Positions 1 to 8,937 of a DNA stretch of 64,000 bases are shown one piece after another (the first letter of the stretch is position 1; every line of letters starts with the position of its first letter). The stretch is taken from NCBI GenBank assembly GCA_018650795.1, contig JABIFG010000282.1, positions 35,491 through 99,490 of the forward strand. Direction: 5' to 3'. Made by a program: the position numbers and the translations under genes. The notes below the pieces were generated by a model. The model saw only the letters and a list, made by a program, of their open reading frames with translations, was not told the DNA's origin and ran no database searches. Source of the stretch: Fidelibacterota bacterium (GTDB lineage: Bacteria; Fidelibacterota; UBA8477; JABMPR01).

Positions 1-525
1 AACATATTCCTGTTCAATAATGGTCAATACTTGAGATCTCATAATTCTAGCCATGCCTGGCCAACTCACCAGACCAATAGCCAACATGGCCACTTCAATA
101 CTGGGACGTGGCACAGCGGCTGTAATTCCAATCATAAACAGGAGGGCCGGAAACCCGAACATCACATCAGTAAAACGCATGATAATGGTTTCAACCCACC
201 CTCGAAAGAATCCGGCAATAAGTCCAAGAATCGCCCCGATAAACATAGAAATCGAACTTGCAATAATGCCTACTTTGAGAGAGATGCGCGCACCATAAAT
301 AATTCGAGAAAGTACATCACGCCCCTCTTCATCTGTCCCCAACCAATGTTGTGTTGACGGCGGCTGAAGACTGATATCCAGGTCTGCATCGTAAGGATCA
401 TAGGGTGCTACCCAGTGGGCAAAGACTCCTACAAAAACCAACAAAGCCACCAGGAAAAGGCCGAACAGAGCAACCTTATTCTTGCGAATCTGTCTGATGG
501 TTTCTGATGTGATGCTACCGCGCAT
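1..525 (-). CDS. dppC: Dipeptide/oligopeptide ABC transporter permease, DppC/OppC type (partial)
   Basis: Inner-membrane subunit of a peptide (or nickel/oligosaccharide) ABC importer. The frame is open from the ATG at 525 to the window edge, so 175 N-terminal residues are visible and the C-terminus is missing. It opens with a short cytoplasmic tail and a first membrane segment (about residues 18-38). The family signature LGTDEEGRDVLSRIIYGARI follows at about residues 62-81, and then the start of the binding-protein-dependent transport domain. It lies 69 bases downstream of the DppB-type gene on the same strand, the usual DppB-DppC order. The substrate cannot be deduced. The family call is secure. 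Confidence 0.9.
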   Translation of the reverse strand, partial: MRGSITSETIRQIRKNKVALFGLFLVALLVFVGVFAHWVAPYDPYDADLDISLQPPSTQHWLGTDEEGRDVLSRIIYGARISLKVGIIASSISMFIGAILGLIAGFFRGWVETIIMRFTDVMFGFPALLFMIGITAAVPRPSIEVAMLAIGLVSWPGMARIMRSQVLTIIEQEYV

Positions 526-561
526 ACACTTCTTCCATGAGATGATTTGTTTCATCCACAT

Positions 562-581
562 GCGGCGATTCGAATCGCCGC
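562..581. repeat. Perfect 20-bp palindrome between the two permease genes
   Basis: GCGGCGATTCGAATCGCCGC is perfectly self-complementary and lies in the 69-base gap between dppB and dppC. It may be a REP-like extragenic hairpin or an mRNA processing or attenuation element that lowers dppC relative to dppB. No T-run follows, so a simple terminator is unlikely. Confidence 0.6.
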
Positions 582-594
582 CTAGATAGCCACA

Positions 595-1521
595 TCATTT
601 TTTATTCTCCAAGCGGATGCGCGGATCAATGACGCCATACAGTATGTCCACGATAAAATTGGCTGTTACAAAAATCAAAGCCGTAACCAGAACTGCACCT
701 TGGATGACGGGAAAATCACGTTTCAAAATGGCGGTCAGGGCGAGACGTCCAATACCGGGCCAGTTGAAAATGGATTCTGTGAGCACCGCACCAGACAGAT
801 AGGATCCGAAATCAACACCAATGATGGTCACAACAGGAATGAGGGTGTTTTTCAAGGCGTGCTTGGCTACAACCATAAAATTAGACAAGCCTTTGGCCTT
901 CGCGGTACGGACATAGTCCTGGGATAACACTTCCAGCATATTCGCCCGGGTAACTCGCGCCAGAAATGCAGCGCTACGCGTTCCCAGGGTGATGGCTGGC
1001 AGAATGAGATAAGGCAGACAACCATAGCCGGTGAGATAAGGCCACCCCACGGCTCGAGCTCCAATCACCAGGAGTAACCCTACCCAGAAAACCGGTGCTG
1101 ATATCCCCAGCAAGGCGATTCCCATGGTTGTACGATCCAGCCAGGAATGTGGTTTTATGGCTGACACCACCCCCACAGAAATTCCCAGTAAAATCGAAAC
1201 GGACATGGCTCCTACAGCCAACAACATGGTGGCAGGAAAGCGTTCCATGATCATTTGGGTTACAGGTTTTTGAGAAATAAATGATACCCCTAAATCTCCG
1301 TGGAGTAGACCCCAGAGATAGTGACCGAATTGTTTCCAGAGAGGGTCGTTTAGATGGAACTGCTCTCGCAATCGCTCCAGTGTTTCCTCTTCATAGCGTT
1401 CGCCCACCATGGACAATACAGGATCTCCGGGAACGATATACATCAGTATAAAAGTCAACAGGATGATTCCTAAAATCACAGGGACGAGCTGCGCAAAGCG
1501 ATTAATAATGTATTGAAGCAT
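595..1521 (-). CDS. dppB: Dipeptide/oligopeptide ABC transporter permease, DppB/OppB type
   Basis: Inner-membrane permease that pairs with the DppC-type subunit downstream. The 308 residues are full family length. There is an N-terminal membrane anchor (residues 7-30), the conserved PGDPV segment (about 31-35), a periplasmic loop, and five further hydrophobic segments forming the transport domain. The EAA-type cytoplasmic loop is visible as ARVTRANMLEVLSQDYVRTA at about 185-205. The ATG at 1521 gives the canonical MLQYIINR start. No ATPase or binding-protein gene is visible; they probably lie to the left of the window. Confidence 0.93.
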   Translation of the reverse strand: MLQYIINRFAQLVPVILGIILLTFILMYIVPGDPVLSMVGERYEEETLERLREQFHLNDPLWKQFGHYLWGLLHGDLGVSFISQKPVTQMIMERFPATMLLAVGAMSVSILLGISVGVVSAIKPHSWLDRTTMGIALLGISAPVFWVGLLLVIGARAVGWPYLTGYGCLPYLILPAITLGTRSAAFLARVTRANMLEVLSQDYVRTAKAKGLSNFMVVAKHALKNTLIPVVTIIGVDFGSYLSGAVLTESIFNWPGIGRLALTAILKRDFPVIQGAVLVTALIFVTANFIVDILYGVIDPRIRLENKK

Positions 1522-1558
1522 TGAAGTGTATTATAAGCGAATGTCTAGAGGTTACAAA

Positions 1559-1641
1559 GGGCGGGTTTTCTGGGAAGCAGGTCGCATTGCAATACGACCT
1601 GCTTCCTGGAACACAAAATGAAATCCGTGGCAAACCCGCCC
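1559..1641. repeat. Nested inverted repeats (REP-like) in a divergent intergenic region
   Basis: A perfect 12-bp stem GGAAGCAGGTCG (1573-1584) pairs with CGACCTGCTTCC (1595-1606) across a 10-base loop. It sits inside an outer inverted repeat: GGGCGGGTTT (1559-1568) pairs with AAACCCGCCC (1632-1641). The structure lies between the divergent dppB and the membrane-protein gene at 1662. It could form a strong cruciform or RNA hairpin. It is not a typical terminator. Confidence 0.6.
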
Positions 1642-1661
1642 ATCTTCATTAATCTGTTCCC

Positions 1662-2468
1662 ATGTCTACTCTGGATCAAACATTTCTGATTAATCTGGCG
1701 CTCAGTTTCCTGGTTGGCTCGGTCTGGGTTACAACGGTGACCGTTATTGCTGAACGATTCGGAAGTAAAATCGGAGGGTTTATCGGCGGTTTACCCTCTA
1801 CGATTGTGATTGCCCTGCTTTTTATTGGCCTCTCACAATCCACTGCTGCTGCCTCTCAAGCCGCGGTGATGATTCCTTTGGTAATGGGGGTAAATGGTCT
1901 CTTTATCCTGATCTATCTGTCTCGGGTTCATCGGGGTTTGGTTAAAGCCCTGCTCACTGCGCTTTTCTTCTGGTTTATTGTCAATGGAGCGATCGTACTG
2001 GCGGGTCTTGATGGGCTCTGGTTTTCAATCGCAGGTTGGTTGATCATACTTGGTGTCAGTTATTACACAACAGAACATGTTATGGAAATAGCCTCGAAGG
2101 GGGGTATTCGGGTACCCTATACCCTTCAACAAATGCTTATCAGGGGAACCGTGAGCGGATTTATCATTTCCATGGCTGTGTTGGTGAGTCGCCTCGCCGG
2201 TCCGATCATTGGTGGTATCTTTTCGACTTTTCCAGTCATTTTTATGTCAACTCTCTACATTACCTATCGTACGGGAGGGCCTGAATTTTCAAGGGCTGTT
2301 GCCAAGACACTTATGTTGAGCGGAATGATCAATGTTGGGGTTTATGCCATAACAGCTCATTATGCTTATCAAAACGCTGGCTTGTTAGTTGGAACGCTTA
2401 TCTCTATAGGCATATCTGGAGTCTCTGCTTCGTTTACATATCGGGTGATACGTCGCCTGACTCAATAA
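1662..2468 (+). CDS. Uncharacterised polytopic membrane protein with internal duplication
   Basis: 268 residues, almost entirely hydrophobic, with 8-10 probable membrane segments and no large soluble domain. Two similar segments, IGGFIGGLPSTIVIALLFIG (about 36-56) and GPIIGGIFSTFPVIFMSTLY (about 180-200), suggest an inverted or tandem repeat as in small transporters and exporters. The ATG at 1662 has a modest upstream purine stretch. It stands 50 bases upstream of the AI-2E family gene on the same strand and may be co-transcribed with it. I do not recognise a specific function; transporter is an inference from topology. Confidence 0.75.
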   Translation: MSTLDQTFLINLALSFLVGSVWVTTVTVIAERFGSKIGGFIGGLPSTIVIALLFIGLSQSTAAASQAAVMIPLVMGVNGLFILIYLSRVHRGLVKALLTALFFWFIVNGAIVLAGLDGLWFSIAGWLIILGVSYYTTEHVMEIASKGGIRVPYTLQQMLIRGTVSGFIISMAVLVSRLAGPIIGGIFSTFPVIFMSTLYITYRTGGPEFSRAVAKTLMLSGMINVGVYAITAHYAYQNAGLLVGTLISIGISGVSASFTYRVIRRLTQ

Positions 2469-2518
2469 AACAGTTTTACTCTCTTTTTAAACCGAATTTC
2501 TCCGGCTAGATTCCAACC

Positions 2519-3568
2519 ATGCAAGAAAATGGTCAGATAGGTTTTAACCGAGTACAGCAATTCATGTTAACCATGGCAGCTTTTGTGGTTGTCGTGGCTG
2601 GAATGCGCGCTGCACAAGACATCCTGATTCCTTTTCTGCTTTCTCTTTTTATAGCTATCATCGTGACGCCCCTCTTGAACTGGTTGCGAAGCAAGGGCAT
2701 GCCTACCTGGGCAGCCATTTTGATGATTATTCTGGCTATTCTCGTGGTTGGTTTTCTCATTGCTGTCCTGGTTGGATCGTCTCTGACAGATTTTTCCAAC
2801 TCACTTCCGTCCTACCAACAAAGCCTACAGAACAAAACAACCGATCTACTCACTTTCTTTGAGGAAAAGGGTTTTAAAGTCATTGACCAAACGTTTATGG
2901 AGTTTATTGATCCCGGTGCTGCCATGCGTCTGACCTCCAAGATTCTCACCGGTATGGGAAACTTGCTGGGTGATACCTTTTTGATTCTTCTTGTTGTGGT
3001 CTTCATGCTTCTGGAGGCAGCCACTTTTAGCCAAAAAATTGAGAGAGCCTTTCCTGCAAAATCCCCACAGATGGATCGTTTGAACACCTTTCTCCAGAAC
3101 ATTAATCGCTACATGGTGATAAAAACCTGGACCAGTCTCGGGACTGGAACCATCGTCACGGTCTGGTTAAGCATTTGGCGAGTGGATTACGCACTCCTCT
3201 GGGGCCTACTGACCTTTCTCTTAAACTATATCCCCAACATTGGATCCATTATGGCTGCGGTTCCACCGGTACTCCTGGCTTTGGTGCTGCTGGGTCCCTG
3301 GACAGCTCTTGCTGTCGCCCTTGGCTATCTGGCTGTCAATATGGGTATTGGTAGTTTTTTAGAGCCTCGACTCATGGGTAGGGGTCTCGGTCTTTCTACC
3401 CTTGTTGTTTTTCTGTCGCTCTTGTTTTGGGGGTGGGTCCTCGGTCCTGTAGGAATGATTCTTTCTGTGCCTTTGACCATGACAATGAAAATTGGTCTCT
3501 CCAGTTTTGATGAAACCCAATGGCTTTCTGCTCTATTGGATGGTGGGGCCAGCGTTAAACAAGACTAA
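2519..3568 (+). CDS. AI-2E family transporter (PerM/TqsA/YhhT-like permease)
   Basis: 349 residues, usual length for the family. The N-terminal membrane pair (about 15-38 and 63-88) includes the LIPFLLSLFIAIIVTPLLNW stretch. A polar central coiled region (about 95-145) follows, then a membrane-rich C-terminal half carrying the family-type LLNYIPNIGSIMA segment (about 235-250) and an EPRLMGRGLGLSTLVVFLSL segment. Family members export autoinducer-2 or act as Na+/H+ antiporters, so the substrate is open. A rho-independent terminator follows at 3607-3627. Confidence 0.88.
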   Translation: MQENGQIGFNRVQQFMLTMAAFVVVVAGMRAAQDILIPFLLSLFIAIIVTPLLNWLRSKGMPTWAAILMIILAILVVGFLIAVLVGSSLTDFSNSLPSYQQSLQNKTTDLLTFFEEKGFKVIDQTFMEFIDPGAAMRLTSKILTGMGNLLGDTFLILLVVVFMLLEAATFSQKIERAFPAKSPQMDRLNTFLQNINRYMVIKTWTSLGTGTIVTVWLSIWRVDYALLWGLLTFLLNYIPNIGSIMAAVPPVLLALVLLGPWTALAVALGYLAVNMGIGSFLEPRLMGRGLGLSTLVVFLSLLFWGWVLGPVGMILSVPLTMTMKIGLSSFDETQWLSALLDGGASVKQD

Positions 3569-3606
3569 ATCCTTTTTTTACATCTTTATTTATTGAGTGT
3601 GTTTAG

Positions 3607-3627
3607 CCTGGCTTGTCCAGGTTTTTT
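3607..3627 (+). terminator. Rho-independent terminator after the AI-2E family gene
   Basis: CCTGG (3607-3611) pairs with CCAGG (3617-3621) and is followed immediately by six T residues (3622-3627). It lies 39 bases after the stop codon and just before the convergent recO end. Confidence 0.7.
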
Positions 3628-3631
3628 ATCG

Positions 3632-4387
3632 TTAGCCGTAGAGTTGGCGTAATACCTTAAGGGACTTCATCCCTCTGACAGATTCAATATGATGAAAAGT
3701 AAATTGCCAGAGAAAATCCCATAGAGACCGTCTCTCTCTTGCGTTGAGTGTGGTTTTCTCTCGTTCACTCCAGTTGATATCAAGCAGGCCTTGAATGGCT
3801 TGAAGCACCACTCCACTTACAAAAACAGAGCCCTGGCCGGGTTGATGACATTTCACGCATTCAAGTTGTGAAGTTCCATTCCCCAGTGAACCACCTTCGA
3901 CCAGCGCTTCGCGGCACACTGAACAATGTCCCACATGGGGACGAAAACCCAGCTCGCGGAGTAAGTGGGTGTGAAAAAACCAATATGCCTCTGCAGGGCT
4001 AATTTCCTGATTACTGAGCCGTGACAAACTATCAACAAGCAATTGAAACAAGCGGGGATGACTCTCGTCATCTTCAACAGAACGATCCTGCAACTCAACC
4101 ATAACCTGAGCTAAAGTCAGACGGTCAAAGTCCTCTTCAAGTCCAAAAAAACCGTCGATTAGTTCTCCGGATTTAAACAACTGTAGATCAGATGTCGCTT
4201 TCGCATAATAGATCACCTGGATGTGACGTGTCGGCTGAAACAAGCCCATGGCCTTGCTTTTGGGAGAGCGAACCCCTTTGGCAATAAGCTTTAATCGTCC
4301 AGCCTCACGAGAGTATAGCGTAATAATCTTGCTGGTGTCCCCGTGGTTCAGCGTTTTGAGAACAATAGCCTCTGCCTTTTCTATCAT
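3632..4387 (-). CDS. recO: DNA repair protein RecO
   Basis: Recombination mediator that works with RecF/RecR to load RecA on SSB-coated single-stranded DNA and to anneal strands. 251 residues, normal length. An N-terminal OB-fold (about 1-80) starts MIEKAEAIVLKTLNHGDTSK, followed by a helical domain. A zinc site of two CxxC pairs is present (Cys155/158 and Cys177/180). The gene is convergent with the AI-2E gene, with a terminator between them. Confidence 0.93.
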   Translation of the reverse strand: MIEKAEAIVLKTLNHGDTSKIITLYSREAGRLKLIAKGVRSPKSKAMGLFQPTRHIQVIYYAKATSDLQLFKSGELIDGFFGLEEDFDRLTLAQVMVELQDRSVEDDESHPRLFQLLVDSLSRLSNQEISPAEAYWFFHTHLLRELGFRPHVGHCSVCREALVEGGSLGNGTSQLECVKCHQPGQGSVFVSGVVLQAIQGLLDINWSEREKTTLNARERRSLWDFLWQFTFHHIESVRGMKSLKVLRQLYG

Positions 4388-4530
4388 GAATTAGTACAAT
4401 CTCTTTTTAACAGCCTGCCCGCACGTAGCCTTTTCGGTGAAGGCTGGTGAATCAAATGAGGGTAGCGAATTTATAACGCTTACTGGGTTGTTATTTATTC
4501 GTGGGTTTCGTTGAGCTCGTTCTATGGAGT

Positions 4531-5766
4531 TCATGGGCTTGACATTTCACAATTGAGTCGGCGTACGAAGATTGTTGCCGACAACATCGCGATAGAACCA
4601 ACAATAAAGACCGGGGTATACCCCACCCAGGCGATTACAAAGCCAGAGATCAGGGGAAACAGGGCGATGGTAAGGTTAAACGCGCCATTTATACCAGAAT
4701 ATAGTGCCCTATTGTCATTTTCAGATATCTCGATCAAGACACCTTCTTGGGCAATTTTACGGGCGCTCATGGCTACCCCACTTAAAAAGAACACAATTAG
4801 AAAAACGGGTTTGGCTGCAAAAGCGGAAAATACCAGCGCCAGGACTGGCAAGCTAGCACCAATGAGTATCCAGATCAACAACACGCCCTTGAAATGATAT
4901 TCTTTTACAATCCTAGACCATAAGAAATTAGAGAGGATCATCCCAGCAATTTGAACCAGCAAGAAATTACCTACATCAGCAAGCGCCAATGAATAAGTAT
5001 CTCGTGCCAATACCACATAAAAGGGCAGTAGTGTGGTGGCGAAACCGGTCAGGTTATTCATTATGATATAATTTCTCAGATTGGAATCACCTTTCAAGTA
5101 TTTTGGGATAAACTTGATGATATCAAAAAAGGAACTACTCTCAAAGCGGTTAGCGATTGGCTTTTCCCGCAGGGCGATGAATCCCAACGCAGCCAGAAAG
5201 AGTGCTCCGGCAGCAGCGGCAAACAAGACTTGATAGTTCTCTGGATATTCAAACCGCTTTAACAACTCTCGTGTAATAAGCGCCGAGGCCAAGATTCCCA
5301 GGCTTGATAAAAATTGACGAACCACAAAGAACCTTTTGCGAACATTACCGGCAATGCTTTTACCGAGAATATCTGTGTAGGAGACTCCAGCAAAGGCACC
5401 ACTGGTGGTAAACATTAACATCCAGCCATATACCAAAAAGATCACCACAAGCGGGTCAATATCAGTGATGCTGGATAGTGTCCACGCTACACCTCCCAGT
5501 GCGATGACCCGAAGATATATACCCAACAACAGATATGGTTTTTTACGCGGCTTGGGTGTGAGAAATCCAGCGAAAACCAATTGTGTCAACATTGGAACGC
5601 CCACCATGATCGCTGTGAGTATTCCGACATGGATTTGATTCCCCCCAACCCTGAGGATCATCCCGGGCAGTACCGTATTGATTTCTGTAAAGGTGGAAGT
5701 AAATGCCAGCCAGGTGGCGTGCCACACAAAAGCTTTAAAATTATGCTGGGTATGGTCTTGATTCAT
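4531..5766 (-). CDS. Major facilitator superfamily transporter
   Basis: 411 residues with about 12 predicted membrane segments, arranged as two halves of six around a central polar loop (about 205-235). Motif-A-like residues appear in the loop after segment 2 (GFLTPKPRKKPYLLLGIYLR). The substrate is not identifiable, and no neighbouring pathway gene points to one. The gene is upstream of recO on the same strand but separated by about 140 bases without an obvious feature. Confidence 0.85.
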   Translation of the reverse strand: MNQDHTQHNFKAFVWHATWLAFTSTFTEINTVLPGMILRVGGNQIHVGILTAIMVGVPMLTQLVFAGFLTPKPRKKPYLLLGIYLRVIALGGVAWTLSSITDIDPLVVIFLVYGWMLMFTTSGAFAGVSYTDILGKSIAGNVRKRFFVVRQFLSSLGILASALITRELLKRFEYPENYQVLFAAAAGALFLAALGFIALREKPIANRFESSSFFDIIKFIPKYLKGDSNLRNYIIMNNLTGFATTLLPFYVVLARDTYSLALADVGNFLLVQIAGMILSNFLWSRIVKEYHFKGVLLIWILIGASLPVLALVFSAFAAKPVFLIVFFLSGVAMSARKIAQEGVLIEISENDNRALYSGINGAFNLTIALFPLISGFVIAWVGYTPVFIVGSIAMLSATIFVRRLNCEMSSP

Positions 5767-5833
5767 GCCGGCAAGATACTAGGCAGGGTTTCGAATCCCA
5801 GCTCTGAGATTGAACTCAACTGACATCATGGAT

Positions 5834-6286
5834 TCAATCGTCTGCCTTTGATATTACACCAAGAGCCTCTTTTCCAAGCAGTCGGATATCATTTTCAATC
5901 TCTTCGCCTTCCAGTTCTTCAATGGTGAACCATCTCAACTCAACAGATTCTCCGGCATCAGGCGTAACATCAAAGGAGGATGCCCTCGCAAAATAAATCA
6001 TATCAATATGCTGGTGGAAGGGGTTGATATTTTCCAGAAGTAAATGTCGGGGGCCGGGGATTTCCTGGGCGTTTTCTGAATGTATGGTCGGCGCAGTATG
6101 GATAAGCTCAACATCGAGACCTGTTTCTTCTTTGACTTCACGTATGGCCGCTACATGGGGAAGTTCATCTCTATCGATGTGTCCACCTGGTGGTAACCAC
6201 ATTTTTAAGCTGCGGTGCAAGTGTAGTAGCGTTTTTTGTTTATATACAACAAATGTGGTGGCAGTAAAGTGTCTCGTGATCTCCAT
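5834..6286 (-). CDS. NUDIX hydrolase
   Basis: Hydrolyses a nucleoside diphosphate linked to another moiety; the exact substrate is unknown. 150 residues. The Nudix box GX5EX7REUXEEXGU is complete at about residues 35-57, with the core REVKEETG at 49-56 for metal binding. It precedes the MFS gene by about 70 bases on the same strand and is divergent from the glycyl radical enzyme gene. Confidence 0.9.
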   Translation of the reverse strand: MEITRHFTATTFVVYKQKTLLHLHRSLKMWLPPGGHIDRDELPHVAAIREVKEETGLDVELIHTAPTIHSENAQEIPGPRHLLLENINPFHQHIDMIYFARASSFDVTPDAGESVELRWFTIEELEGEEIENDIRLLGKEALGVISKADD

Positions 6287-6381
6287 GAAGTCTCCTGTCT
6301 TATGTGCTTCGTAACATTAAAATGGGTGTGTTTGATGCGGTTTACAAGCCTCTTCAATCTTGCCACTTCGAGTTATTGGCA

Positions 6382-6410
6382 TTGACGTATGGGTGGCTCT
6401 TCTTTATAAT
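6382..6410 (+). promoter_or_regulatory. Sigma70-type promoter for the glycyl radical enzyme operon
   Basis: TTGACG (6382-6387) and a perfect TATAAT (6405-6410) are separated by exactly 17 bases. Transcription would begin near 6417, leaving a leader of about 150 bases before the preferred start codon at 6566. This is the best housekeeping-type promoter I can see outside the cassette array. Confidence 0.75.
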
Positions 6411-6565
6411 GCAACTTCGCTGTGGTTTTGTCTTGGAGGATGTTAGAACTGAAATCAATAAAAGAGTTAAACGGTCATTTGGAATCCAATCAGACCCCTG
6501 GGCGTCCCGCCTCAACGGAGGGAAATTTTTATAACAAACTGGGGCCAGATGTCATAGGTCCCGGC

Positions 6566-8926
6566 ATGAATCCCAGGATTCAACGTCTTCGGAAATTGAG
6601 TTTTGAAGCCGAGCCCTGTTTGTCTATTGAGCGAGCTCTCCACCAGACAGCCTTTTATAAAAAGCATTTCGGAAAACACTCTATTCCTGTTTTTCGAGCC
6701 TTAACCTTTCTGGACCATTGTGAAAAAAAGACTCTTTTTCTTGGTGATGATGAACTCATCGTTGGCGAACGCGGACCATTTCCCAAAGCCGTTCCAACCT
6801 TTCCCGAATTAACCTGTCACAGCGTGGAAGATTTTCATGTATTAAACACCCGTGATCAACAACGCTATACTATCAGCCAGGTGGATATCGATACATATGA
6901 AAAAGAGGTTATCCCATATTGGCAGGGCAGGACTCAGCGAGAGCGAATTTTTAAGCATGTCCCTAAACCGTGGCTCCAGGCATACGAAGCAGGGCTATTT
7001 ACAGAGTTTATGGAGCAGCGGGCTCCGGGGCATACAGCCCTGGATGGGAAAATTTATCAAAAGGGCATGCTTGATTTTAAGCGTGATATCCAGACCCACA
7101 TAGATTCGCTAGATTTCCTGAACGACCCTGAAGCAACAGACAAGCTTGAACAGCTAAAGGCGATGGACATCTCCTGTGACGCTGTCATTTTGTTTGCCAA
7201 CCGCCACGCGGCCCTAGCCGAGGAAAAGGCCGAAAAAGAGACTAGCTCACAACGTAAATCGGAATTGCTGAAAATTGCTCAAGTTTGCCGTCGGGTTCCT
7301 GCCCATGCTCCCCGGACATTTTGGGAAGCGCTGCAGATGTACTGGTTTGTTCACCTCGGGACTATTACTGAGTTGAATGGATGGGATGCCATGAACCCTG
7401 GTCACTTTGATCAACACCTCACCCCTTTTTATGAGCAGGAAGTCGCTGAGGGCAGCTTGACCCGCGAGGAAGCAAAAGAGCTACTCTGTTGTTCCTGGAT
7501 CAAAGTGAATAATCAGACAGCTCCACCCAAAGTGGGTATTACAGCGAAAGAAAGCGGTACCTATAACGATTTTACAAATATCAATATCGGTGGTTTGACC
7601 AAGGATGGTAGCGATGGCGTCAGTGAGGTGTCCTACATCATGTTGGAAGTCATCGAAGATCTTCACTTGTTGCAACCTGGCACTTCGGTTCACATCAGCC
7701 CCAAAACACCAGATAGTTTTCTACATTCTGCAGCAAAGGTAATCCGGCAAGGACATGGCTACCCATCTGTCTTTAACCCTGAAACTTATATCCAGGAAAT
7801 GGTGGGTATGGGTAAATCTCTCAGTGATGCCCGGGAGGGTGGCTGTAGTGGTTGTATTGAGGTGGGTGCTTTTGGCAAAGAAGCTTTTCTGTTAACAGGA
7901 TATCTAAATGTACCCAAAATTCTTGAAGTAACACTCAACAATGGTCGCGATCCACTTACTGGTAAAATAGCAGGTCTTGAGACCGGCGAGCCTGAATCTT
8001 TCCGTTCGTTTGAAGTGCTCTATAGTGCCTTTCTTGAGCAGCTCAATTATATCGTGGATCAGAAAATTCGGGTGAGTAATTATATCGATACCATGTTTGC
8101 GAAATATGCACCAGCTCCTTTTCTTTCCGTTTTAATCGATGACTGTATTTCCAAGGGTCGTGACTATTACAATGGCGGTCCCCGTTATAACACGAACTAT
8201 ATCCAGTGTACAGGTCTGGGAACGGTAACCGATAGCCTTTCAGCTATTAAAACACATGTTTTCGAAAAACAGAGCATTGACTTGATGGCGCTCCTGGATG
8301 CTGTATCAAAAAACTTCGTGGGCGAGGAGAAGCTGCGACAGACGATTGTAAATTGGACCCCATTTTTTGGCAATGACGATGATAACGCGGACCGTATCGC
8401 AGTACGGGTTTATGAGGATCTTCTTAAGGCCATCGATGGGAAACCCAACACCAAAAGTGATGTCTTCCATCTCAACATGCTTTCAACAACCTGCCACATC
8501 TATTTTGGTAAAGTTCTGGGGGCCACACCCAACGGGCGTCTCGCCGGAAAATCTATATCTGATGGAACGTCGCCTTCTCATGGATGTGACATCAACGGAC
8601 CCAGTGCGGTTATTCGGTCCTTAACCAAACTGGACCACACCCGTTCGGGGGGCACACTCTTGAATCAGAGATTCTTGCCCAGCTTGTTAAAGAGAGATAC
8701 TGATATAAAAAAACTTGGTAGTTTGATTCGGAACTATTTCAAGCGCGGGGGACACCATATTCAATTCAATGTGGTTGACACAGCCACCCTGAAAGCTGCA
8801 CAAAAAAACCCCGAGGATTATAAAGACCTGTTGGTCCGCATGGCTGGGTACAGCGATTATTTCAATGACATGAATGCTGATCTACAGCAAGAAGTGATTG
8901 AACGTACAGAAAACGAATCTTTTTAA
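6566..8926 (+). CDS. hypD: Glycyl radical enzyme, trans-4-hydroxy-L-proline dehydratase type
   Basis: 786 residues from ATG 6566. That start is chosen because family homology begins at NPRIQRLRKLSFEAEP; the same frame is open back to an ATG at 6422, almost on the predicted transcription start. The catalytic pair lies in GCSGCIEVGAFGKEA: thiyl Cys430 (codon 7853) and Glu432. The glycyl radical loop is RMAGYSDYF with Gly761 (codon 8846). These positions and the segments FMEQRAPGHT and LTGYLNVPKILEVTLNNG match what I recall of the C. difficile hydroxyproline dehydratase rather than PFL, choline lyase or diol dehydratases. The residue after CIE is Val where I recall Thr, so specificity is probable, not proven. 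The activase is 11 bases downstream. The oxygen sensitivity contrasts with the organism's respiratory genes. Confidence 0.78.
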   Translation: MNPRIQRLRKLSFEAEPCLSIERALHQTAFYKKHFGKHSIPVFRALTFLDHCEKKTLFLGDDELIVGERGPFPKAVPTFPELTCHSVEDFHVLNTRDQQRYTISQVDIDTYEKEVIPYWQGRTQRERIFKHVPKPWLQAYEAGLFTEFMEQRAPGHTALDGKIYQKGMLDFKRDIQTHIDSLDFLNDPEATDKLEQLKAMDISCDAVILFANRHAALAEEKAEKETSSQRKSELLKIAQVCRRVPAHAPRTFWEALQMYWFVHLGTITELNGWDAMNPGHFDQHLTPFYEQEVAEGSLTREEAKELLCCSWIKVNNQTAPPKVGITAKESGTYNDFTNINIGGLTKDGSDGVSEVSYIMLEVIEDLHLLQPGTSVHISPKTPDSFLHSAAKVIRQGHGYPSVFNPETYIQEMVGMGKSLSDAREGGCSGCIEVGAFGKEAFLLTGYLNVPKILEVTLNNGRDPLTGKIAGLETGEPESFRSFEVLYSAFLEQLNYIVDQKIRVSNYIDTMFAKYAPAPFLSVLIDDCISKGRDYYNGGPRYNTNYIQCTGLGTVTDSLSAIKTHVFEKQSIDLMALLDAVSKNFVGEEKLRQTIVNWTPFFGNDDDNADRIAVRVYEDLLKAIDGKPNTKSDVFHLNMLSTTCHIYFGKVLGATPNGRLAGKSISDGTSPSHGCDINGPSAVIRSLTKLDHTRSGGTLLNQRFLPSLLKRDTDIKKLGSLIRNYFKRGGHHIQFNVVDTATLKAAQKNPEDYKDLLVRMAGYSDYFNDMNADLQQEVIERTENESF

Positions 8927-8937
8927 CGCGATTCCTC

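Noticed and set aside
31..357. Plus-strand open frame at the left edge
   Set aside because: It is a shadow of the dppC gene, whose minus-strand frame has clear family motifs.
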